From positions 1,860,001 through 1,924,000 of the forward strand of contig NZ_CP113062.1 of the NCBI RefSeq assembly GCF_026625765.1: 64,000 nucleotides of DNA, read 5' to 3'. Below are positions 42,780 to 52,441 of the stretch, one piece after another. Every line of letters starts with the position of its first letter. Positions within the stretch are counted from its first letter, which is position 1. A program made the position numbers and the translations under genes. The stretch is from Frigoribacterium sp. SL97. GTDB lineage: Bacteria > Actinomycetota > Actinomycetes > Actinomycetales > Microbacteriaceae. The notes under the pieces were generated by a model. The model was not told the DNA's origin. It did no database searches and saw only the letters and a list, made by a program, of their open reading frames with translations.

Positions 42780-43568
42780 ATGAGTCAGCAACACCCGTGG
42801 TCCCGTTACGTCGCCCTCGGCGACTCGTTCACCGAGGGGATCGGCGACCCCGAGGAGCGCTCCCCCGGGGGGCACCGGGGCTGGGCCGACCGCGTCGCCG
42901 AGGTGCTGGGCTCCTCGACCGAGGACTTCGCCTACGCCAACCTCGCCGTCCGGGGCCGCCTGCTGAAGCAGATCATCGACGAGCAGTCCGAGGCCGCGCT
43001 CGCCCTGCGGCCCGACCTCATCTCGGTCTCGGCCGGGGGCAACGACATCATCCGTCCCGGCACCGACCCCGACGAGGTCGCCGCGGGCTTCGAAGGACTG
43101 GTCGCACGACTGCGGTCCGACGGTGCCACGGTCGTGGTCTTCACCGGGCCCGACATCGGCCTCACCCCGGTCCTCGGTCGTCTCCGCGGAAAGGTCGCGA
43201 TCTACAACGAGCACGTCCACGCCATCGCGCTGCGACACGACGCGGTGGTCGCGGACATGTGGGCGTTGCGTCAGCTCGTCGACCCACGGATGTGGGCGCC
43301 CGACCGGTTGCACTTCAGTCCCCTCGGCCACCACACGATCGCGCGGATGGTCCTGCAGGCCCTCGCGGTCGAGAACGACCTCGCGCCCTACGAGCCCGAG
43401 CCGCTCGAGCGTCGCCCCTGGCGCAACGCACGGGCCGACGACATGGGCTGGGCCCGCGAGTACCTCGTGCCCTGGGTGGTACGGCGCATCCGGCACCAGT
43501 CGTCGGGCGACCTGGTCCGGGCCAAGCGACCGGACGCCGTCACCGTGGTCCACCGCACCGACGACTGA
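42780..43568 (+). CDS. SGNH/GDSL hydrolase family protein
   Basis: An esterase or lipase-like hydrolase of 262 residues without a signal peptide, so cytoplasmic. Block I is ALGDSFTEG with nucleophile Ser16, block III is SAGGNDIIRPG and block V is DRLHFSPLGH with the Asp-x-x-His pair. The substrate is unknown. The start is ATG after TAGTTT and six bases (leaderless). It ends eight bases before the convergent carboxypeptidase gene, without a visible terminator. Confidence 0.92.
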   Translation: MSQQHPWSRYVALGDSFTEGIGDPEERSPGGHRGWADRVAEVLGSSTEDFAYANLAVRGRLLKQIIDEQSEAALALRPDLISVSAGGNDIIRPGTDPDEVAAGFEGLVARLRSDGATVVVFTGPDIGLTPVLGRLRGKVAIYNEHVHAIALRHDAVVADMWALRQLVDPRMWAPDRLHFSPLGHHTIARMVLQALAVENDLAPYEPEPLERRPWRNARADDMGWAREYLVPWVVRRIRHQSSGDLVRAKRPDAVTVVHRTDD

Positions 43569-43576
43569 CGCTCGGG

Positions 43577-44821
43577 TCAGAACACCTCGTCGGGATGCGT
43601 CAAGCGCCACCAGGCGCCCGGCTCGCCGATGCCCGCGTCGAGTTCGAGGGGCACGACGTGCCGTTCTCCGTCGACGGTGAAGGTGACGTCGCCCACGCGC
43701 GTCCCGACCGGGGCCGCGCCCACGTCGTCGGTCTCGACCGACGCCTGCACGGTCTCGTCGCCCCAGACGAGGACGGTGGCGTCCTCCGCGGCCACCGCTC
43801 GGGCCTCGTCGCCCCAGGGCAGTTCGTAGTCGGCGAAGGCGTCGCCGCGGCTGGTCAGCGTGATGGTCCGGAAGCCCTCCGCGACGCTCGCGAGCGGGGC
43901 CTGCACGTCGCGGTCCAGCTGGTCGTGGTCGACGCCGCCGAGCATGGCGCCCACGACCGTGACCCGTCGCCCGCCGATCGTGTAGTCGGCCGCGAACAGC
44001 AGGCAGGCGCCGGCCTCGTCGAGCGTCCCTGTCTTGATGCCGACGACGCCGTCCAGCCCGAGCAGTTCGTTGCTGTTGCTGATCTCGCCGATGCCGGGCA
44101 CGGACGTCGTCGCCGTGCCGACCGTGCGGGCGACGTCGGGGTCGGCCAGGGCGAGTCGGCCTAGCGCGATCAGGTCGGTCGAGGTGCTCGTGTTCTGCGG
44201 CGACAACCCGGTGGGCTCGACGAGCGTGGTCGACGAGAGGCCGTGGCCGTCGAGCCAGGACCGCGCCGCGTCGACGAAGGCCTGGTCGCTGCCGAACGCC
44301 CACCGGGCCAGCACCTCGGCGTAGTTGTTGGCGGACTCGATCAGCATGACCTCGAGCACCTGCCGCTCGGTGAGGACCTGCCCGGCGGCCATCGGTGCCA
44401 CCTTGCCGTTCCGTGCGCGGTACGCGTCGACCAGGGCCGCCTCGGCCGGGCCGAAGGTGAGGGACGGGCCGTCACCGCCGTCGAGGGGTTTCTCGTCGAG
44501 GACGACGAGGGCCGTGACCACCTTGCTGATGCTCGCGATCGGACGGGGTCGTTCGTCGCCGCTCGTCGTCAGGCTGTCGTCCCAGCCGATCGCCTCGACC
44601 GCCGTCGCGCCGTAGGCGGGGAAGGTCAGGTCGGGAGCCTCCTCGGCCGGTGCGGCGTACGAGGCGACGTCCGCCGCGGCGGGCGCCAGCGGGCTGAGCA
44701 GTGCCAGGGGGACGTAGCCGCCGACCGCGATTACCAGGGCGAGCAGCGCGACCACGCCCACGCGCCTCCGGACCACGCCGGGTCGACGACGCCCGTCGAC
44801 TCCGGTCACGCGACCGGTCAC
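43577..44821 (-). CDS. D-alanyl-D-alanine carboxypeptidase (S11 family)
   Basis: Trims the terminal D-Ala of peptidoglycan stem peptides outside the membrane. In 414 residues, an N-terminal membrane anchor or signal (VVALLALVIAVGGYVPLALL, about 21-40) precedes the penicillin-binding fold. That fold has SxxK in IASISKVV, SxN in IESANNYAE and KTG in VGIKTGTLDEAG. The GTG at 44821 overlaps the methyltransferase stop (GTGA); an alternative GTG is 12 bases inside, within a 12-base direct repeat GGTCACGCGACC. The C-terminal domain is the small beta domain of DacA proteins. Confidence 0.92.
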   Translation of the reverse strand: MTGRVTGVDGRRRPGVVRRRVGVVALLALVIAVGGYVPLALLSPLAPAAADVASYAAPAEEAPDLTFPAYGATAVEAIGWDDSLTTSGDERPRPIASISKVVTALVVLDEKPLDGGDGPSLTFGPAEAALVDAYRARNGKVAPMAAGQVLTERQVLEVMLIESANNYAEVLARWAFGSDQAFVDAARSWLDGHGLSSTTLVEPTGLSPQNTSTSTDLIALGRLALADPDVARTVGTATTSVPGIGEISNSNELLGLDGVVGIKTGTLDEAGACLLFAADYTIGGRRVTVVGAMLGGVDHDQLDRDVQAPLASVAEGFRTITLTSRGDAFADYELPWGDEARAVAAEDATVLVWGDETVQASVETDDVGAAPVGTRVGDVTFTVDGERHVVPLELDAGIGEPGAWWRLTHPDEVF

Positions 44822-45645
44822 GCGACCGCCGCCGACCCGTCCGCCGGCAGACGCAGGGCCCAGAGGGCCACGGCCGAGGCGGCGGCCACGTTGAGGCTGT
44901 CGACGCCGTGCAGCATCGGGATGGTCACCACCGTGTCGGCGGCCCGCAGGGCGGCCCGGCTGAGCCCGTCGCCCTCGGTGCCGAGCAGCAGGGCGACGCG
45001 GTCCGGAGGCGCGGCCGCGTAGGCGTCGAGGGTGACCGCGTCGTCGCTCAGCGCCAGGGCGGCCACCTCGAACCCCGCCTCGCGGAGCAGCCCGGCACCG
45101 GCCGGCCACTCGGGGAGGCGCGTCCACGGGACCTGCAGCACGGTGCCCATGCTGACGCGGACGCTGCGCCGGTAGAGCGGGTCGGCGCAGCGCGGGGTGA
45201 TCAGGACGGCGTCCGCCCCCAAGCTGGCGACGGCTCGGAAGATCGCGCCCACGTTCGTGTGGTCGACGATGTCCTCGAGCACGACGACGCGCCGCGCGCC
45301 GTCGAGCACCGACTCGACCGTGGGCAGCTCGGGACGGTGCATGGCGGCGAGGGCCCCCCGGTGCAGGTGGTAGCCGGTCAGCGTCTCGAGCAGGGCCGCG
45401 TCGCCGACGAAGATCTCGCCCTCGTGGTCGGCCACGAGGGGTTCGATGTCGGGCAACCACCGGTCGGTCATCAGCACCGACCGGGGCACGTGGCCCGCCC
45501 GCAGCGCCCGCTCGATGACCTTGGTCGACTCTGCGATGTAGAGGCCGCCCTCCGGCTCGGTCACGCGCCGCAGGGCGACGTCGGTGAGCCGGTTGTAGTC
45601 GGCGAGTGCCTCGTGGTCGAGGTCGGTGATGCGGGTGACGTGCAC
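44818..45645 (-). CDS. TrmH/SpoU-family RNA 2'-O-methyltransferase
   Basis: A knotted (SPOUT) methyltransferase of 275 residues acting on rRNA or tRNA; the target is not evident. The N-terminal substrate-binding region (GGLYIAESTKVIERALRAGH) precedes the SPOUT motifs: VVLEDIVDHTNVGAIFR, LLLGTEGDGLS and IPMLHGVDSLNVAAASAVAL, which forms the knot and binds SAM. The GTG start has GGAG about five bases ahead. It is coupled with the carboxypeptidase gene by a four-base overlap, a functionally odd pairing. Confidence 0.93.
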   Translation of the reverse strand: MHVTRITDLDHEALADYNRLTDVALRRVTEPEGGLYIAESTKVIERALRAGHVPRSVLMTDRWLPDIEPLVADHEGEIFVGDAALLETLTGYHLHRGALAAMHRPELPTVESVLDGARRVVVLEDIVDHTNVGAIFRAVASLGADAVLITPRCADPLYRRSVRVSMGTVLQVPWTRLPEWPAGAGLLREAGFEVAALALSDDAVTLDAYAAAPPDRVALLLGTEGDGLSRAALRAADTVVTIPMLHGVDSLNVAAASAVALWALRLPADGSAAVA

Positions 45646-45748
45646 GGTGCTCCACGGGGGACGGCCCCGGCGGACGGGCGACCGCTGGAATCGAATCGGA
45701 GGGGGACGCGTTTAGGCTAGCGTCACCGCACCCGAAGGAGCCCCACCC

Positions 45749-46591
45749 GTGTCGAACGCCCCCGCGGCCCCCACCGACGAGCAGGCCCTCGAGGCCGCGG
45801 TCGAGGCCCTCCGCGGGCGCCGCGTGGCCGTGCTCACCGGGGCGGGGGTCAGCACCGACTCGGGCATCCCCGACTACCGGGGCGAGGGCGCTCCGCCCCG
45901 CAACCCCATGACCTTCCAGCAGTTCCTCTCGAGCGAGAGCTACCGCAAGCGCTACTGGGCCGGCAGCCACCTCGGCTGGAAGTCCTTCCGTGCCGCCGGG
46001 CCCAACGAGGGGCACCGGGCGCTGGCCCGGCTCGAGGCCGCCGGCGTCACGAACGGCGTCATCACCCAGAACGTCGACAACCTGCACGTCCGCGCCGGGT
46101 CGCGCCGGGTCGTCGACCTGCACGGCACCGTCGACCGTGTCGTCTGCCTCACCTGCGGGCAGGCGTTCGCCCGCGACATGGTGGCGGCCCGCCTCGCCGC
46201 CGAGAACCCCTGGATCGACGAGCCCGACCAGGTGCGGCTCGCCCCGGACGGCGACGTCGAGGTGCACGACATCGACGCGTTCGTCGTGCCGACCTGCACG
46301 GTGTGCGGCGGCCTGCTCAAACCCGACGTCGTGTTCTTCGGCGAGTTCGTGCCCACCGAGCGGTTCGCCGAGGCGCGCTCGATGGTCGTCGGTGCCGAGG
46401 CGCTGCTCGTCGCCGGCTCGTCGCTCGTCGTCAACAGCGGCATCCGCCTGCTCGACCAGGCGACGCGCCGCAAGCTACCCGTGGTCGTCCTGAACCGCGG
46501 CGTCACCAAGGGCGACTCGCGGGCCACGGTTAAGCTGGACGCCGGCACGTCGGAGACCCTGGCGGCCCTGGCCGAGCACCTGGGCGCCTGA
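45749..46591 (+). CDS. Sir2-family NAD-dependent protein deacylase
   Basis: A sirtuin of 280 residues that removes acyl groups from lysines using NAD. The motifs are complete: LTGAGVSTDSGIPDYRG, TQNVDNLH, catalytic His in VDLHGTVDR and the four zinc cysteines in CLTCGQ and CTVCGG. The NAD end is VAGSSLVVNSGIRLLD. GTG 45749 has AAGGAG about nine bases upstream, and a TAGGCT box lies at 45713-45718. The phosphatase gene follows 28 bases after its stop. Confidence 0.94.
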   Translation: MSNAPAAPTDEQALEAAVEALRGRRVAVLTGAGVSTDSGIPDYRGEGAPPRNPMTFQQFLSSESYRKRYWAGSHLGWKSFRAAGPNEGHRALARLEAAGVTNGVITQNVDNLHVRAGSRRVVDLHGTVDRVVCLTCGQAFARDMVAARLAAENPWIDEPDQVRLAPDGDVEVHDIDAFVVPTCTVCGGLLKPDVVFFGEFVPTERFAEARSMVVGAEALLVAGSSLVVNSGIRLLDQATRRKLPVVVLNRGVTKGDSRATVKLDAGTSETLAALAEHLGA

Positions 46592-46619
46592 CCCCCGGGC
46601 CGTGCCCACCGGAGGAACG

Positions 46620-47267
46620 ATGACGCTCTTGTACCTGGTCCGCCACGGCGAGACCGACTGGAACCGCGCCCGACGCATCCAGGGCTCCACCGACATCCCC
46701 CTGAACGACCTCGGTCGGTCGCAGGCCCGAGAGACCGGCGACCTGCTCGCCCGGCGTCGGTTCGACGCCGTCGTCACCAGCCCTCTCTCGCGGGCCGCCG
46801 AGACCGGGTCCCTCATCGCCGAGCGCCTGGGCCTGGCCGCGCCCGAGCTCGTCGCCGAGGTCGCCGAGCGTCGCTACGGCGACGCCGAGGGGCTGACCGG
46901 CGAGCAGGTCGAGGCACGGTTCCCCCACGGCACCCCGGTGCCCGGTCGTGAGAGCCGCGGGGCCCTCGTCGCACGGGTGCTGCCCGCCCTCGCCGCGATC
47001 GCGGCGCGGCACGGCGCCGGCTCGTCCGTGGTCGTCGCGACGCACGGCGCGGTCATCAGGGCGGTCGTGAACCACGTCTCCCCCGACACCGACGCGCACC
47101 TGGGCGTGCCCATCCGCAACGGGTCCGTCCACTCGTTCGAGTTCACGGGCGACGCCCTGACGCTGCGGGAGTTCGACGACCCGATCGAGGTCGAGTCCGA
47201 ACGCGCCGGCACCTACTCGTTCGAGTACCAGAACCCCCTCGAGCGCGACGCGGCCGAACCGGCCTGA
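46620..47267 (+). CDS. Histidine phosphatase family protein
   Basis: A phosphoglycerate-mutase-like phosphatase of 215 residues. The phospho-His is in LVRHGETDWNRARRIQG (RHGE at 8-11), TSPLSRAAETG holds the second Arg, and VVVATHGAVIRAV has the C-terminal His. ATG 46620 has GGAGGAA directly upstream; a GTG 18 bases earlier lacks one. Candidate activities include broad phosphatase or alpha-ribazole-phosphatase-like; the sequence does not decide. Confidence 0.92.
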   Translation: MTLLYLVRHGETDWNRARRIQGSTDIPLNDLGRSQARETGDLLARRRFDAVVTSPLSRAAETGSLIAERLGLAAPELVAEVAERRYGDAEGLTGEQVEARFPHGTPVPGRESRGALVARVLPALAAIAARHGAGSSVVVATHGAVIRAVVNHVSPDTDAHLGVPIRNGSVHSFEFTGDALTLREFDDPIEVESERAGTYSFEYQNPLERDAAEPA

Positions 47268-47289
47268 GCCGCCGGCCCCGGCCGCCGAC

Positions 47290-47330
47290 GGGTCAGCGTC
47301 CCGGGCGCCGGTGGGTCAGCGTCCCGGGCG
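47290..47330. repeat. 18-bp direct repeat at the glycosyltransferase 3' end
   Basis: GGGTCAGCGTCCCGGGCG occurs at 47290-47307 and again at 47313-47330. The second copy contains the stop codon of the minus-strand glycosyltransferase gene, so the 3' end has been duplicated. Confidence 0.8.
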
Positions 47331-48404
47331 TCGACGCCGGTGGCCGCCCGCTGCGGCGACGTCGGCCAGTAGGCGCAGCAGCACGTCGGCCGAGTCACGC
47401 CAGCTGAACCGGGCGGCCTGCTCGACCGACGCGGCCGAGCGCGCCTCCCACTCGCCCTCGAGTCGTCGGACGGCGGCGGCGATCGACGCGGGCGACGACG
47501 GGTCGAAGTAGAGCGCCGCGTCTCCGCCGATCTCGCGGAAGATCGGGATGTCGCTGACCACGGCCGGCGTGCCGAGTGCCATGCCCTCGACGAGCGGGAT
47601 GCCGAAGCCCTCGGCACGCGAGGCCGTCACGACGGCCGTCGCCCCCAGCAGGGTCTCGCGGTACTCGTCGTCGCTCGCCCCGTCGTGGAAGACCAACGAC
47701 CCGGCGGGTGCCAGGGCCGTCAAGGAGGCGCGCTCGGCCCCGGACACCCGGCTCATCAGGTGCAGTCGGTACCCGTCGAGCAACGGCAGTGCCCTGGCCA
47801 GCGCGGCCACGTTCTTGTACGGCATGAACGACCCCATGTAGACGAGGTCGCGGCTCGCCGGCGCGGTGCGGGGCTCGACGGGGTCGACCGGGTCGGCCGC
47901 GTTGTACACCACCGTCACGGGACGCCGGGTCAGGCGGTGGCGACGCATCTCGTCCCGCGTCGTGCGGCTCACGGTGACGACGGCGTCGGCCCGGTTCAGG
48001 AGCACCCGCTGCGGCCACCAGGCCAGGTGGTACAGCCGCCAGAGCAGCTTGATCGGCCAGGCGAACTCGGGTGGCGGCGTGCGGTTCGTGTAGTAGATCA
48101 GGTCGTGCAGGGTCAGGACGAGCGGGTACCGGCGTCCGGCGGAACCCATGGTCTGCATGGGCGACCAGACGACGTCGGGGCGCAGCGCGTTCACCTGCCG
48201 GGCCACGAGCGGCTCGAGGACGCTCGTGGGCGCGCTGACGAGCAGGTGTGGTGCGTCGGGCAACGCGTGGAGCTGGCGGGGGTCGCTGACCAGCATCGTC
48301 ACCTCGTGGCGCTCGGCCAGCGCCGACACCACGCCGGCGCTGAAGCGGCTGATGCCGTCGTGGCGTCCGACGCGGACGTAGCGGCAGTCGACGACGATCT
48401 TCAT
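47316..48404 (-). CDS. Glycosyltransferase family 1 (GT4) protein
   Basis: A 362-residue GT-B glycosyltransferase, probably a mannosyl- or rhamnosyl-type enzyme of envelope glycans. It begins MKIVVDCRYVRVGRHDGISR, a start common in this group. The linker has LVYMGSFMPYKNVAALARAL, and the donor site is ASRAEGFGIPLVEGMALGTPAV with the E-x7-E pattern. The ATG overlaps the upstream hydrolase stop (ATGA). The C-terminal tail is Arg-rich (GGHRRRRPGR). Donor and acceptor are unknown. Confidence 0.9.
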   Translation of the reverse strand: MKIVVDCRYVRVGRHDGISRFSAGVVSALAERHEVTMLVSDPRQLHALPDAPHLLVSAPTSVLEPLVARQVNALRPDVVWSPMQTMGSAGRRYPLVLTLHDLIYYTNRTPPPEFAWPIKLLWRLYHLAWWPQRVLLNRADAVVTVSRTTRDEMRRHRLTRRPVTVVYNAADPVDPVEPRTAPASRDLVYMGSFMPYKNVAALARALPLLDGYRLHLMSRVSGAERASLTALAPAGSLVFHDGASDDEYRETLLGATAVVTASRAEGFGIPLVEGMALGTPAVVSDIPIFREIGGDAALYFDPSSPASIAAAVRRLEGEWEARSAASVEQAARFSWRDSADVLLRLLADVAAAGGHRRRRPGR

Positions 48405-49306
48405 CGGACGAAGGCCTCGATCGCGGCGGCGGCCTGGCGCGGCTTCTCGTAGTGGATCAGGTGGCCCACGCCCTCGATCACGTCGAGCGTGGCGTCGGGG
48501 AAGAGCGCCTGCAGTCGGTGCTGGGCGGGCAGGGCGGTGATGTCGTCGCGGTCGGCGGCGACGAGGAGGGTGGGGACGGTGACGCGGGCGGCGTACGTGC
48601 TCACGTCGCTCGAGACCGATGCGCGGAACGCGTCGAGCACCACGCGACGGTCCGAGAACCGCGAGAAGAAGCTGTCGTGCTGGTCGTGGATCCACCGGCG
48701 CAGGGCCCGGTCGTGGGTCTTGACCATGGCGAGGCTGGTGAACCTCGTCACGGCCGCGTTCTGCAGCACCTGCTGACCGGCACGTTCGGGCAGGGCCGCG
48801 CCGGCCCAGTAGTAGAAGACGGCCAGACGCGTGACCACGCCGCGCGGGCCCTGCAGGGCAGGGGCGGCGATCGGGTTGACCAGGATCAACCGGGAGGCGC
48901 GGAGCCCGTCGGCCACCGCGGCCGCCGTGACGATCGAGCCGAACGAGTGCCCCAGCACCACGACGTCGTCACCGAGCGAGAGGGTCGCCACGAACGCGGT
49001 CAGCCAGCGCGCGTACGCCGCGACGCTGTGCTCGCCGTCGAGCGGGGTCGACTCGCCGAAGCCCGGCAGGTCGGGCATGACCACCCTCACGTGGTCGAGG
49101 TGCGCCACGACCGGTTCGAGACCGTGGTGGTCGCCCCGGAAGCCGTGCACCGCGACGACGGTGACCCGCGCCTCCTGCCCCTCGGGCGGCTCGTACGTCC
49201 AGTAGCGGGTGAGGCTGCCGGCGACCTCGACGGCGTCGTCGCGCACCGGTCGGGCGTCGAGGCGGGCACGGTAGGGCGACTTCACGCGCGGGGGTCGGAC
49301 GATCAC
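48401..49306 (-). CDS. Alpha/beta hydrolase
   Basis: A 301-residue alpha/beta hydrolase fold enzyme. The oxyanion segment is VVAVHGFRGDHHGLEPV, the nucleophile elbow is VLGHSFGS, the acid is in LLVAADRDDIT and the catalytic His is in EGVGHLIHYEKP. The substrate is unknown. GTG 49306 is chosen because TAGACT lies seven bases upstream; frames extending further would run into the divergent TreS promoter. It is co-transcribed with the glycosyltransferase. Confidence 0.9.
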   Translation of the reverse strand: MIVRPPRVKSPYRARLDARPVRDDAVEVAGSLTRYWTYEPPEGQEARVTVVAVHGFRGDHHGLEPVVAHLDHVRVVMPDLPGFGESTPLDGEHSVAAYARWLTAFVATLSLGDDVVVLGHSFGSIVTAAAVADGLRASRLILVNPIAAPALQGPRGVVTRLAVFYYWAGAALPERAGQQVLQNAAVTRFTSLAMVKTHDRALRRWIHDQHDSFFSRFSDRRVVLDAFRASVSSDVSTYAARVTVPTLLVAADRDDITALPAQHRLQALFPDATLDVIEGVGHLIHYEKPRQAAAAIEAFVR

Positions 49307-49313
49307 GAGCCCG

Positions 49314-49319
49314 AGTCTA
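49314..49319 (-). promoter_or_regulatory. Putative -10 box of the alpha/beta hydrolase gene
   Basis: TAGACT on the minus strand, seven bases before GTG 49306. Confidence 0.45.
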
Positions 49320-49364
49320 CGAGCGACGCGCTGGTCGGAGTGCGCGTCCCGGGGCGCGCGCCCG

Positions 49365-49370
49365 TAGGGT
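49365..49370 (+). promoter_or_regulatory. Putative -10 box of a leaderless treS promoter
   Basis: TAGGGT, six bases before GTG 49377; no ribosome site lies between. Confidence 0.5.
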
Positions 49371-49376
49371 GGGCGG

Positions 49377-51116
<1,740 letters not shown>

Positions 51117-51125
51117 GCTCACAGA

Positions 51126-51893
51126 GTGACTGACACCGACACGACCGGCACCGCCCCCGACCTCGCGGCCGTGGGCGAGCCGCCGGCCGCCTGGTGGCAG
51201 GCCCTTGGCGTCTTCGACCTCGAGACGACGGGCATCGACGTCGAGACGGCCCGGATCGTCACCGCGCACGTCGGCCTGATCGACGCCACCGGTGCGACGG
51301 TCGCACACGGCGAGTGGTTGGCCGATCCGGGCGTCGAGATCCCCGAGCAGGCCAGCGCCGTCCACGGCATCTCGACCGAGCGAGCCCGAGCCGAGGGGCG
51401 ACCGGCCGCCGAGGTCGTGGCCGAGATCGTCGCGGCCATCCGTGCCGTCTTCGCCCGCGGCGTGCCGTTGGTCGTCTACAACGCGCCCTACGACCTCACG
51501 CTGCTCGACCGTGAGGCCCGCCGCCACGGTGTCGAACCTCTCGGCGAGGTGGGCGAGATCGGCTGCGTCGTCGATCCGCTCGTCATCGACAAGGCCGTCG
51601 ACACCTACCGCAAGGGCAAACGCACCCTCGAGGCCGCCGCGGCCGTCTACGGCGTCTCGCTCGACGACGCCCACGACGCCGGGGCCGACGCGATCGCCGC
51701 CGGCCGTGTCGCCCAGGCGATGGCCAAGCGGTATCCCGATCGCCTCGACGTGCCCGTGACCGAGTTGCACGACCTCCAGGTCGGGTGGTGCTCGACCCAG
51801 GCCGAGAGCTTCCAGCAGTACATGCGCCGTGCGAAAGACCCCACCTTCACCGCCCACGGTGACTGGCCGCACCGCCCACTGCCGTTCGCCTGA
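51126..51893 (+). CDS. DnaQ-like 3'-5' exonuclease
   Basis: A DEDD-family exonuclease of 255 residues, similar to the DNA polymerase III epsilon domain. ExoI is FDLETTGID, ExoII is in VVYNAPYDLTLLDREA and ExoIII is DDAHDAGADAIAAGRVAQAM, which gives the DEDDh pattern. The last 60 residues (YMRRAKDPTFTAHGDWPHRPLPF) are a tail seen in actinobacterial stand-alone exonucleases. TAAGCT, six bases before the GTG, overlaps the treS stop region, so it has its own leaderless promoter. Confidence 0.92.
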   Translation: MTDTDTTGTAPDLAAVGEPPAAWWQALGVFDLETTGIDVETARIVTAHVGLIDATGATVAHGEWLADPGVEIPEQASAVHGISTERARAEGRPAAEVVAEIVAAIRAVFARGVPLVVYNAPYDLTLLDREARRHGVEPLGEVGEIGCVVDPLVIDKAVDTYRKGKRTLEAAAAVYGVSLDDAHDAGADAIAAGRVAQAMAKRYPDRLDVPVTELHDLQVGWCSTQAESFQQYMRRAKDPTFTAHGDWPHRPLPFA

Positions 51894-51907
51894 GCACGAA
51901 CGCCCCA

Positions 51908-51970
51908 CCGCGCCTCCTGGGCTCACCCGCGCCTCCGCCTCCTGGGCTCGCCCGGGCCTCCTGCGGTGCG
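51908..51970. repeat. Cluster of GCGCCTCCT motifs with 17-bp direct repeat
   Basis: One exact reverse copy of the dispersed 12-mer (51908-51919) is followed by partial copies. GCCTCCTGGGCTC(A/G)CCC repeats at 51912-51928 and 51937-51953 with one mismatch, then GCCTCCTGCGG. It fills the gap before the terminator. Confidence 0.7.
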
Positions 51971-52020
51971 GTGTCCTGTCGGCGTCCACCCTCTCGGTCG
52001 GGCACCCTCACCCGGGCGCA

Positions 52021-52057
52021 CGAAAGAGGCGGCCCACCAGGTGGACCGCCTCTTTCG
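52021..52057. terminator. Bidirectional terminator between exonuclease and rpmE2
   Basis: A 17-pair stem with one mismatch, starting CGAAAGAGGCGG and ending in CCGCCTCTTTCG, with a three-base loop. The A and T runs at the base suit both strands. Confidence 0.85.
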
Positions 52058-52074
52058 GGCGTGTGGGCTGTGGC

Positions 52075-52323
52075 CTACTTGCCGAAGTTCTTGTAGCGCG
52101 AGTTGAACTTCTCGACGCGACCGGCCGAGTCGAGGATGCGCTGCTTGCCCGTGTAGAACGGGTGCGACTCGGACGAGATCTCGACGTCGATGACCGGGTA
52201 GGTCTCACCGTCGAGCTCGATGGTCTTGTCGCTGGTCGTCGTGGAGCGCGTGAGGAACGTGGCGCCCGACGCGAGGTCCCGGAAGACGATCTGCTTGTAC
52301 TCGGGGTGGATGTCGGTCTTCAT
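52075..52323 (-). CDS. rpmE2: 50S ribosomal protein L31 type B
   Basis: A zinc-independent paralogue of ribosomal protein L31, 82 residues. The sequence starts MKTDIHPEYKQIVFRDLASG and ends in the typical KFNSRYKNFGK. The CxxC zinc motif of type A L31 is absent, so this is the C-minus form often induced by zinc shortage via Zur. I do not see a clear Zur box in the short upstream region. The ribosome site is AGGA, about eight bases ahead. Confidence 0.96.
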   Translation of the reverse strand: MKTDIHPEYKQIVFRDLASGATFLTRSTTTSDKTIELDGETYPVIDVEISSESHPFYTGKQRILDSAGRVEKFNSRYKNFGK

Positions 52324-52363
52324 GATTGTCCTAGGTCTAGCGAACGAGTGATGATGGTGAGTT

Positions 52364-52440
52364 CAGGAGGCGCGTGCAGCATCGCTGCGGGCCAGCTGTC
52401 AACGATACCAGACCGACGGCCCGGATCGTAGGAGGCGCGG
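52364..52440. repeat. Two near-copies of the dispersed motif flanking the rpmE2 upstream gap
   Basis: CAGGAGGCGCGT at 52364-52375 and TAGGAGGCGCGG at 52429-52440, each one base from the 12-mer consensus and in the same orientation, bracket the 118-base gap between rpmE2 and the ABC ATPase gene. Confidence 0.65.
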
Positions 52441-52441
52441 T

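Noticed and set aside
44801..44824. Direct repeat GGTCACGCGACC at the start of the carboxypeptidase gene
   Set aside because: Two adjacent copies create two in-frame GTG starts, but this is explained by a short local duplication and affects only four residues.
43577..46267. An 896-codon minus-strand frame suggesting a giant carboxypeptidase fusion
   Set aside because: The upstream half reads antisense to the sirtuin gene and off-frame through the methyltransferase gene; the real protein starts near 44821.
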